The translations under genes were made by a program, and so were the position numbers. This document shows, piece by piece, positions 54,965 to 64,000 of a DNA stretch of 64,000 bases. Below the pieces are notes generated by a model that did no database searches, had not been told where the DNA came from, and saw only the letters and a list, made by a program, of their open reading frames with translations. The stretch is taken from NCBI GenBank assembly GCA_026545765.1, contig CM048844.1, positions 744,001 to 808,000 of the forward strand, in the 5' to 3' direction. Positions within the stretch are counted from its first letter, which is position 1. The number at the start of each line of letters is the position of its first letter. The DNA is from Plantago major (lineage: Eukaryota; Streptophyta; Magnoliopsida; Lamiales; Plantaginaceae).

Positions 54965-57059
54965 TGAAAGTATATTTGTCCTAGAGACAACCTAGGGACG
55001 ATATGTACTTGATCACATTCAATTATTGTTATTTATTTATGTTCACCAGTTTATACATACTTAAATACAATAGGCATTACATTTACAAAATACATTATTT
55101 GGTCATTTGAATTATCTGTAAGATGTTCCCAAGGACTTAACATAATCACCAAGTTAGTGGGAGCTTGGGTGTCACTATTGTAGGTCATTGAGAGTTGGGA
55201 TATCAATGATGCGATTGAAGCTAGCATATGTTGCATTATATCCTTAGAGGATGTAGTAGATCTCACTACTACGAATAAACTGGGTTATTTGTAATGGACA
55301 TATGAACACCTTGGAGGGTGTTGGCATACCCAACCGAGAAACCATTTGGTAAAATCTATTTAAGTGTCTATGGGATTATCAGTGTGTAGGGTGATGTTAT
55401 TAGTCCTTAGACTTGAGGCCAATACTACATCATATGTGGAATAATACACTTTGACCATGTGCAATGCTTGTATCCTTAAAGTCGGATAGATACGACATGT
55501 GTTGGGTGTATTAGGAAGCATGTGATGTGAGTGATTGGGCCAAGAAAGGATTCATTCCTCTGTAATATATTCAAGGAGAGAATACTCTACTTCTCATATT
55601 TAGTGCGATTGTAAGACGGTGGCCACCGCAAAGATATATGTCAAGATGGTGCTTGGACATAATCCTCTAGATCGACTAATAAGATTGAGAGACAATGGAT
55701 GAGTTGCTGGAATAGACACTAAACCATATTCTAGACTCATTCGAGTATTCGTGGAGTGAAGGGACCGTATCATCAAGTACTCTACGCTACAGGCAATTTG
55801 TCATTCCTCACAAACGTTCCTTACATATTAGTATTGTCTAGTGAAATTATCTAGGAGTTTCACTGAAACCTTGATTAGATCAGTGACTAATATGTAAGGG
55901 CCTATGGGTCACATATAACATAAGGTGATTATTCTCCTAACTGATTGTTAGAGTAAATTAAATATCAATTGGATTGATAAATATTTAATTTACTATTATT
56001 GAGAATATTTCTATTTGATAGAAATGATTGATTAAGTCAAATTGGATTTGTTGTACTTAGTTAATTATACTTTTGGAAAGTAAATTAATTAAATTGGATT
56101 TAATTAATACATGAAGAAAGATAAATTAATTTAATTAATTAACGCAAGAAAGTGTATTTGGATTAATTGGAATTGAAGTCCAATTGATAAAAGCCCAAAA
56201 GAAATAAAGAAACCAAAACAACACTTGGTGGGTTTTGACCAGTGACCTCTTGTATAGAAGACTGAACTAATACCAATTGGGCTGGGCTTTCAGTTGGAAA
56301 ACAAAAGGAATCACATGCTATACATAGAAGCATGCAAGGGAGAGAAGGAGGAGGAGATCTTTTCTTTGTGGAGATCTTTGTGAAGATCTTGAAGATCTTT
56401 TTCCTTGTAGGACTCTTTTCCTTTCTCTCCAAGTTTGATTTAATTTAGGAATAAGTCTATATTTATACATTAGGAATCTCTAATACAACTTCTTAGAGAT
56501 TCCTAATGTATAAATATAGACTTAACTAAATTAATTCATACAACAACTTTATGATGAATCGGCCGCCCATGTCTGTCCAAGAATGATTCGTTTTGGTTGT
56601 CTTCCTTCTTTCTTGTATATTCTGTTTCCATATTTATTTCTCAATTACAATTGTTCTTTAAGATTGTCTTTTACTTGTTGCAGTTTTAGACGATGGACAT
56701 CCTAGAGTCCATGGAGATTAATCACCGACGAATCGAACTACATAGGGCTTGATCCTCTTGGAGGTACGTAGGCAGCTTAGAATTGTTCTAAGTTCAGTCC
56801 CAATTCTTTGGAAAAATTAAATCGTTCTTGGAGAACGAATCGAAGAAGATGATGAATAAATCGAATCGAAGATTCTACCGGAAAGAAAATCGAGCAAGCA
56901 TATCCAGTGATCCTTACTTCCTATTGGAAGCTACGTAAGCATCTTCTTCCCATGTATTCAATACACATAATATAGTCATGAATCAGATTAGCAAGAAACA
57001 AAATTTTTAAACTTCCGCTGCTCAGCCTTAGAGGCTAATTCTTGCTATAATTACTAACA
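54965..57059 (+). repeat. 3' LTR of the Angela-like Copia
   Basis: About 2.1 kb from TGAAAGTATATTTG after the purine tract to TTCCGCTGC...ACTAACA. A/T-rich with long non-coding text. No second copy in the window. Contains the perfect hairpin at 56452-56524. Confidence 0.65.
56452..56524. repeat. Perfect 32 bp inverted repeat (hairpin)
   Basis: Arms 56452-56483 and 56493-56524 are exact reverse complements, beginning TAAGTCTATATTTATAC, around a nine-base loop. Imperfect pairing continues outward for about 15 more bases (TAAATTAA words). Confidence 0.9.
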
Positions 57060-57391
57060 ACACCGTCCGGTGACTTCGTCGTGTCCTTCTCCCTCTACGG
57101 TTGTCTCCTTCCTTGTCGCTTTATCCTTTTGGTTGGGTGTCGTCTACGGCTCTTCTTGTGCTCACATAGAGAATGGAAATCAATGGATTACTCTAAGTAC
57201 AGAGAGAAAGTGTGGGGAGTAGAGATAATGTGTAATAATTGATCTAGCCATTCATTTTGAGCAGGTAAATAATAGGTATGGAGCATTATTTATTTATTTA
57301 TTTTTTTAATTCTAATATTACCAAGGAAAGGTGTTACTTTCACCAAGAAATTATACATTAGTAAAAATATTGTAATATTCCCAAGACAATG
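57060..57391. other. Unassigned flank; CACTA-like right part near its end
   Basis: 57060-57240 is CT-rich, then A/T-rich sequence. From about 57330 ACCAAGGAAAGG / CACCAAGAAAT words resemble 46956-47146 in reverse complement. It ends CAATG (57387-57391), the flank of the LTR at 57392. Confidence 0.45.
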
Positions 57392-57719
57392 TGATGTGGA
57401 GTAAATGTCGTTAAATTATATGTAGAATGTCAAGAGTTAAAGTTGCGTTTTCTTTATTTATTAGGACATTTTTATTATTTACGTATGTTGGTAGCAGTTA
57501 GGGTTAGGGTTTATTATTTAAGTACTTTTTCATTGTTTTGTCAGATTAGTTTTGAGATATTATATTAAAAATAGAGGTGTTCCTCCAAATCTGTCAATTT
57601 TCGGTATTCCAATGAATCAATGAATCTTGATCCATCAATTCTCGGTATTCCGTTGAATCAACGAGTTTTGAGTTTATCCTTCTTGTATACAACCACGCAC
57701 GCTGCATCAGATTGGTATC
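57392..57719 (+). repeat. Short LTR (family G), plus orientation
   Basis: 328 bp, TGATGTGGAGTAAATG to GCTGCATCA, followed by the Met-type primer site TGGTATCA (57723-57730). So it is a 5' LTR. Partner of the inverted 47147-47463. Confidence 0.82.
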
Positions 57720-58345
57720 ATATTCCAGGTGATCTTGGCCGTTTTTTGTGAAGTAAATACAATTTTCGTATAGCATTGACAGCATAGCGCAGCCCGATTA
57801 AAACAGAGTTTTCCGTTGATTCAGCCGTTGGATCGTCGCGAAAGTTTGACAGAATCAAGCCAACTCGTTGAACTAGAATCTGAACGGTGGAGATCGGAAT
57901 ATAATTAGGGTTGACAGGTCAAAACTCGTTCGCTGTCAAGCAGTAGATTGTTGGAAACTGATATCCGATTTATGACTTTCTTGTGTGTCAATTGTCAAGA
58001 TGGAAACGAGCAATTGTTCACCGTTGCTACGAGAAGAACTGGAAAGAGTCTCCTATATGGGATGACTACCCGGAGGGAAAGGGTAGTGATGAAGAGAATT
58101 ATATTTTTATAATTTGGGACGTGGAAGTATTAGAGGATAGAAAAAGATTCATTGTCCGAGATGTGGTTTTCACTGCGAGAGATAATTGTTCTTTGTCATA
58201 TGGGATCCAAGTCAGTGAAGTAAAATTGAAGAAACTTAAGCTGTCCAGATCTTTTGGTGCAAAACTTGAGGAGTATGGTGAAAGGAAAGATTATCAAAAA
58301 AGTGTCTCTTGCACTTCTTCATCAAGGTTTCTGAAGGCGGCAACC
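57720..58345 (+). pseudogene. Leader and coding-like piece of LTR element G, not recognised
   Basis: After the primer site comes a leader of about 250 bp, then about 105 codons (57983 on) reading PIWDDYPEGKGSDEENYIF, IIWDVEVLEDRKRFIVRD and SYGIQVSEVKLKKLKLS. No gag, RT or integrase motif. It could be a captured host gene segment in a non-autonomous element. It stops where the Copia extra gene (D) begins. Confidence 0.5.
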
Positions 58346-58360
58346 ATCTCAGATATCTTT

Positions 58361-61300
58361 TGAAGATGATGCAGCCTTAGCATCATGCTTGACTTCAGAT
58401 ACTTTTTCAGTATCGAGTTCTTTGGTGATTGCAGTCACAACATCCTGTAGCTCTTTAACCTCAGAGTAAGCAATCATCTCCTGTAGATATTGATCTTGTA
58501 GTTGATCAAGCTTGTCTCTGGATTTAGCTATTTGATCTTCCAGTTGAAGATAGAGCTGTTGTTCTTCTTCCAACAAATGTTTGAGTTGAGCAGTTCTGGT
58601 TTGAGTATTTAATATTTTCTAATTGGTTTCTTCAGAAAGCTCAACTACTTGTACAGTAGTAACTTGGTGTTGTTGAGAAGATGGATGAATAGATTTCTGA
58701 GGAGATGGAGACGGAGATTTCTGTGAAGTCTTCTCAGTGTGCTTTTCAGCTGCTGAGGTATTATCTCTTTGTGAAATTCCTCCGGTCCCTAGTGCAGGGG
58801 CATCATCATCATCCTTTTTGTCATTATCATCCTTTTGGTGATGGTCAGTGGGAGGTTCATCAAAATCGTTTTCGTTCATTTCTTCCTCCTCGTCATCTTC
58901 AGATACAAGATTGATCACTTCAGGAATAGTGATCTTCTGCCCATTAACTTCTTCTTGTTCAGAAGGAATGAATTCCAGAGTCTGGGGCACGACTGGCTTA
59001 AAGGCCATCTGTAATCTTGTTTGACCATCTGCCTGTTCAAAGGCTTGTATCAAACTGTGCGCCACTTCTCTGGAGAAATCCTTATGCAATAGGGTCGCAA
59101 CTGTATACTGTTCAGTAGGGAACAATGCATGGATGTAAGTCTCCAAGTCAAGAGCTCGTGCTCGTCTTGTTGGTTGATCTGTGATTCTCAATATTTCAGA
59201 GAGATCAGAGCATCTTAACTTCTGCCATTTCTTGAAGCATTGAATGTGCTTCGGCAGTGTTTGAGCCTTGAAGAAGGGAAGTAGGTCCCTTTTCTCATCA
59301 ACGGGAACCTGCTTTGCACTTGTTTGAGCCTGAAAGAAAGAGTTTTGAGTGAGCTTCAAAACTTTTGTAGATATCTGAGTAGAACTGTAGTTTAGTTTCT
59401 GAGTTACCTGAGTATGGACATCAGGCTCAGAGACTTGTACTACTGAGACAAGGGGTGTCTCAGATATCTTGTTGTGAGGTAGAGACTTGGAAGTCTGGTC
59501 CTCATCAACCTTTCTTTCTTGAACCTGAGAATTAAAATTATTACAATACTTAGGAAATTTTATCAAGAAAAACTTTAAGTGACAAATCAGATATCTGAGA
59601 GGTCAATTACCTCCATGGGAGGCTCAGATACTTGTCTCTCAGAGACTTGTGCAGTCTCTGGAATCTTTTCTTGTGATGAAGGCCTTGATGCCTCATCAAT
59701 TTCCATAGGTGCAGGGGATGTCGCAACTCTGTCCCCTTGCACTTTTACTTCTGAGTGAGCCTGTGAGTAGAAAGCATTTAATAATTTAGAAGAAGTTTAA
59801 GATAACCCAAGGTGAAGAATATTTATCACTGATTTCCATATACCTTCACACTGGAAGGCTCAATAATGTGTTCTTCAGAAACCTTGTCGGTTTCTGGGTT
59901 CTTTTCTATCATTTCTACCTTTTCTTCCTCTTTCTTAGTTGGATCCTGTTAGAAACATTTACTTTAAATGATTAGGCACATAAACATATGACTGAAAAGT
60001 GTTATCTTAAGAATCAATTTATCACCTGTGGCACAGGCTCAGATTTCTTAAAAGGCGAGGTTGAGGGAACCTCCTTCTCAGTTTCTGAGGCAAGCTTTCC
60101 AGCTTCCTCTTGTTTTTGTGTTTCTAACTCAGCCTGTAACAAAGAAATTTTTATAAGTAACAAGATATACAAGCATGAAATTTTCACAAGGTGAGAGTTA
60201 AACCATTAAGCTACCTGAACCGTATCAGGCTGATTGGTCTCTGAAACTTGTGACCTTTCTATACATTGGTCTTCTTGTTCCAGTATTTCTTCTTTGTTTG
60301 AAGTTTCAGGTACTTCACACCTTTCCTGAGTATGCAACTCAGTTGCCTCCCCTGGTTGATCATTCTGAGTAGATGTCTCAGTTTGATCCCTCTCATTGAG
60401 TTGGGGAACCTGCTCTTTTGCAGGATTTTCTTCAGCGTATTGTAATGCTGGTAATTCGAAATGGAGTTCATTTACCATTTCATCAACCACTTGTGGCTGT
60501 TGTGGTTGTTATGTTTGTGGTTGTTGTGGTTGTCTGGAAGCAGAAGATTGATCAGTTGAACATTCTTCCAGATTTTTAGACGTGGCATTCTCATCAGCAT
60601 CTACCAGCACTAAATTACCACTCATCAGGGCTTCTTGAATTTGTGCATAAGAGACTTTCCCTGATGAAGTACTTACATAAAAAACCTTTGCTATAGGTGC
60701 TTGTTCAGTAACCTGAGGTGTAGGTTCTTCTTCAGATACCTGTTCACCAGTTACTTTTACAGTAACCTTAGCCCTCTTTGTTCTTTCTAGGACTTGAGAG
60801 ATGACTAGTTTATCATCTTCATCATCAGAGCTCTCATCAGCATTTGGAACTGATTGGTCCATAATTCCTGCGGTTTCTGCAGATAGGGCTTGGTGTTTTT
60901 CACCACTTTTGGCAGCATTTATGAGTTCATCAGCAAGTCATTCTATAGTATTCTTCACATTTCTGAATGCACTTTCTCTTGCTGAGTCTACTTGTTCAGT
61001 AGTTGATAACTCTTTTGCAGCATTGATGAGTTCATCTGCAATTATGGGTTCATCGGCAATGCTTGCAGATATCTGAGAATTGACAACCTCAATGGGTGTG
61101 TCTTCTGTTTTGCCAACAGACTTCTTTCTTGAAGTTCTGGGCTTCTTGGTCGCAACCTTTTCCTCAGATATCTTTTCAGACTTTCGCTTCTTAGAACCTT
61201 TCTGAGACCCAGTAACCTTTTCCATCATGTTCGTATACTCATATTTGTAGAGTAGGTTACTGTTGGCAATTTCAGCCGTCTCTCTGAGCTCAATGCCAAG

Positions 61301-62137
61301 CTTCTCCAGCAAGTAGCATATCTTCAGACCATAGCTTACTGTGGCCTTTGGCTCAGCTATTCCTTTAGCGATTTTAGGTTCAAAACCTTGAATCTTCTTC
61401 ACAAACTTCATGAAGGCGTACTTTCCCCAGTTAAAAGGGTTTTCCAGCCTTTTGTCTTGTTGATTCAGCAAGAACATCATCATCCACCGTTCTTGGCTTA
61501 TCTGATCAGCACCTCCTTGTAGACCATCAAAGCATCTGTGAAGAATGCAGGCTAACACATCCCAGTGAACCATCAGATGTATGGTTCGGATGTCAGCAAG
61601 CTTGAACTCAGTGGGTGCATCTGATTTTTCAAGATCACACACATCACTGTACAGCTGTTTTACACCTTCAAGGAGTTCGTCATCCTTGGTGTTTATTTCA
61701 AAATCCTTTCCAAGATTTTGAAAACCAAACAACTTGCAGAAAGTTGTTAAGTCCAGAAGGATTTCCTTTCCTTGGACTGAGGTTTTCACAGACACTATTG
61801 CAGTGCCTTAGAAACACAGGAAATTATCCTGGAGTTGTTGTAGAATTCCAACACATCGAGTGATGAAATTCCACTTGGGCGGGCAGATAGAAAACCCTTG
61901 ATTTGTGCCTTTTCAAGCATGTCAAGTATCAGCTTTCTGTCGGCTTGGTTTTCTATTGCAGCCGTTAGGTATTCCTCAACCATGGCACCACCCCAAATCA
62001 TTCTGTGATTTGAAGTCCAATGGTCAGGATTGAATTCTTCTATCAGTCGGTTGTTCACAATAACCAACTCTGGTGCTTGCTTGCTTTCGGTCAAAGGAGG
62101 ATTGAGATTTTTGTGCAGTTGAACTCTTAGGGGCCAT
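58361..62137 (-). pseudogene. Element D extra gene: N-terminal domain, modular exons, SUMO-motif exon
   Basis: Starts MAPKSST at 62137. The large first exon (to 60215) has the DHWTSNHRMIWGGAMVEEYL domain, basic patches (KKRKSEKIS, KKPRTSRKKS) and an acidic Gln-rich end. Five short introns follow: 60214-60134, 60025-59946, 59843-59761, 59610-59525 and 59407-59330 (81, 80, 83, 86, 78 bp). All are GT-AG and in phase 0, around exons of 108, 102, 150 and 117 bp. The next exon holds the helical block and the SUMO-interaction-like VINLVSEDDEEEE (58893-58919). Envelope position, but no signal peptide or membrane span seen. Confidence 0.8.
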
Positions 62138-62340
62138 CTCTTTATATAGTGTAAGGAATTTGGAAATGGTGTTTGAAAGAGATTTGATTCAGTAATTCTT
62201 TGCAGAAAAACTTAATCTTGATTTGCAGAGATTGTAGAAGGTTTGCAGAGAATCAAGAGAAGGTTTTGCTATTTTTGTGTAAGTCGGAATTTTGGATTAG
62301 GCGAAAGTGATTTCTTTTGCCAAAATCCTATATATATAGA
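62138..62340 (-). promoter_or_regulatory. Internal TATA promoter and leader of the extra gene (element D)
   Basis: TATATATA at 62329-62338 about 190 bp before the ATG at 62137, with a leader similar to B and CACTATATAAAG immediately before the ATG. Upstream, 62534-62552 repeats the small palindrome found in B. Confidence 0.6.
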
Positions 62341-62819
62341 AACAGAATCTCAACAGACAAATACATACAAATTGATTTTGTGTGTATGTATCTGTGATTT
62401 GCAAGCAGGCATGAGCAAAAGCTAGTTCGGCATTAAATGCAAAGTAGGCTTTGTCGGAATTTTAACAGTCCACTATTTACTGTGAGTTAATTTCCACCGT
62501 ACAGATCAAATGCTTAATTTCATCAAGGGTCACCATTGCTTCTTCAGCAATGATCACAATCAACAAATGTAATTGTGCCCATTTAATGAATTTTGGCCAT
62601 TAGCTATCTGAATCACGTTTTTGTATGACCAAGAACACTGTTTGCATCTGAATCTATCTCATACTTAGGATTTGTCCAAGTTTTTCACAAATATAGAAAT
62701 AATGCAAATTTCAAGAGAGTAGTTGACTGCAGATAGTTGTACTATTCTCCTTTGTGTTCCCCGTTTACTGAGTGACCCAGATATCTGAGTTCCTGTCTCA
62801 GAGATCTTAAGCTGTCTTT

Positions 62820-62935
62820 TTGACCCGTTCCAGATTTCTCTTTTCTCTTTTCTGGATGCCCGTTCCAGATACTTCTTCTCTGAGTGCCCATTCCAGATAC
62901 CTCTTCTCTGGATGCCCGTTCCAGATATCTGAACC
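62820..62935 (-). repeat. 27 bp tandem repeats between pol and the extra gene (D)
   Basis: Three to four units like CTGGATGCCCGTTCCAGAT, matching 35225-35345 in B with a different unit number and sequence variants. Confidence 0.75.
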
Positions 62936-63268
62936 TTTTTCAGTTCGTTGGTAGTTCCATTAGTCCAAGACTATGTCTTAAGGCTAAGAATCTACTTTCT
63001 TGTAGTGGCTTAGTGAAGATATCTGCAAGTTGGTCTTCAGTGCCAATCTTGAGTATCTCTATATTGCCTTTTTCAACATGATCTCTGATGAAGTGGTGTC
63101 TAACATCAATGTGCTTTGTTCTGGCATGAAACTTAGGATTCTGTGTGATCGCAATAGCACTTGTGTTGTCACAGAAAATGGGAGTTTTCTATTCATTGAG
63201 TCCATAGTCTTTAAGTTGTTGTTGAATCCACAGAATTTGTGTTGCACAACAACTTGACAATATATTAC

Positions 63269-64000
63269 CTACGTGGTAGAAGTTGCAATTGAGTTTTGCT
63301 TCTTGCTAAACCATGAGATAAGTCTAGCACCCAGAAACTGACAAGTTCCTGAGGTACTTTTCCTATCAAGTAATGATCCAGCATAATCAGCATCTGAGTA
63401 ACCAGCTAAACTCAATCCACTTTCTTTGGGATACCACAGACTTACATCTACTGTACCTTTTACACTTAATATTTTCATAGCAATGTTGTAGTGTGTTTGC
63501 ATCGGATTTGTCTGAAATCTAGCACACACTCCAACTGCGTATTGAATATCAGGTCTACTTGCAGTGAGGTAAAGTAGTGAACCTATCAATTTCCTATACT
63601 TATGTTCTTCAACACTCTTGTCTGATTCAGTATAGGTCATTTTGGTTCCTATGCTCATAGGTATCTTAGCATTCTTTCCAGAAGCCTTAAGATTGAACTT
63701 TGTGAGCATATCTTTTGCATACTTTGTTTGACTAATGAATATTCCATCATTGAGTTGCTTGACTTGCAATCCTAGGAAATAGTTCAATTCTCCCATCATG
63801 CTCATCTCAAACTTACTTTTCATGAGATTTGCAAAGTCATCACAATGTTGCTTGTCCTTAGATCCAAATATAATGTCATCAACATATACTTGAACTAAGA
63901 GTAGTTTCCTATCATGATTCAAGGTAAATAAAGTTTTATCAACTTCACCTTTCTTGAAACCACTTTCCAGAAGGTATTTGGTCAAAGTGACATACCATGC
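63269..64000 (-). pseudogene. Element D reverse transcriptase / RNase H, cut by the window edge
   Basis: VQVYVDDIIFGSKDKQHCDD (catalytic YVDD), MSMMGELNYFLGLQVKQ, TASRPDIQYAVGVCARFQ and RNase H GYSDADYAGSLLDRKSTSGT. About 90 percent alike to the same part of B by eye. The upstream pol lies outside the window. Confidence 0.9.

Larger units (their letters stand above)
53220..57059 (+). mobile_element. Angela/Bianca-like Copia remnant with 3' LTR
   Basis: Plus strand: end of RT, RNase H (interrupted by an LTR-like insert 53603-54503), polypurine tract (CCAAGTGGGAGAT) and LTR 54965-57059. The LTR opening (TGAAAGTATATTTGTCCTAGAG) and the wording of RNase H recall the Angela/Bianca group. Gag, integrase and the 5' LTR are missing. 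Broken in many places; old. Confidence 0.7.
58341..64000 (-). mobile_element. SIRE-like Copia element D: 5' half, runs off the window
   Basis: Minus strand: pol (64000-63269), spacer with 27 bp repeats, internal promoter, extra gene 62137 down to 58361. It stops inside the extra gene at the point where copy C begins. The 5' LTR and most of gag-pol lie to the right of the window. Broken; fewer breaks than B in the shared part. Confidence 0.87.

Noticed and set aside
56163-56432. 89-codon minus-strand frame in the Angela-like LTR
   Set aside because: Low-complexity Lys/Ser-rich translation of CT/GA-rich LTR text with no homologue I recognise.

Overview
This is a plant nuclear window, most likely from a flowering plant and probably a eudicot. 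It has GT-AG introns, one multi-exon SWEET-type sugar transporter gene, and several layers of nested Copia and Gypsy LTR retrotransposons. There are no bacterial operons, ribosome binding sites or organellar genes. I cannot name the species. Apart from the SWEET-like gene, nearly everything recognisable is transposon-derived.

Layout. 1-1397 is a minus-strand LTR of a large SIRE-like Copia family, cut by the window edge. 1398-8111 is a second, different minus-strand SIRE-like Copia element (5' LTR, gag, pol) that is decayed. 8112-28266 is the 3' part of a plus-strand SIRE-like element ('A'): an intron-bearing extra gene in the envelope position, then a 3' LTR. A young, whole-looking Gypsy Tat-lineage element (8652-23261, minus strand) sits inside one of its introns, flanked by the target duplication TAATC. 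The Tat element carries a 2031-residue gag-pol frame. Opposite to it, it carries a plus-strand extra gene with its own TATA box and splice signals, and two copies of a covarying hairpin. 28267-41156 is another minus-strand SIRE-like element ('B') with LTR pieces, gag, pol and the extra gene. 41136-41465 is a LINE RNase H scrap.

41470-46950 is the only host-like island. It holds the SWEET-like gene (42126-43691, minus) and a hAT-like non-autonomous element (44969-45368). From 46955 to 64000 the order is scrambled by what I read as a single inversion of about 9.8 kb, with ends near 48.53 kb and 58.35 kb. The inversion split two elements at once. One is a short LTR element, whose LTRs now face opposite ways at 47147-47463 and 57392-57719. 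The other is a SIRE-like element: its 3' half is 48527-52497 (plus, 'C') and its 5' half is 58341-64000 (minus, 'D'). Inside the inverted block are a Tat LTR fragment, an Angela-like Copia remnant with a 2.1 kb LTR, and a nested LTR-like insert.

Most interesting is the extra gene of the SIRE-like family, seen in four partial or broken copies (A, B, C, D). It has its own TATA box about 170-190 bp before a conserved ATG. It has a run of short introns (about 78-86 bp) between exons whose lengths are all multiples of three, basic nuclear-localisation-like patches, a conserved SUMO-interaction-like motif before an acidic run, and a well conserved C-terminal domain that I do not recognise. It does not look like an envelope protein. 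It looks like an independently transcribed, spliced, nuclear accessory gene carried by a Copia retrotransposon.
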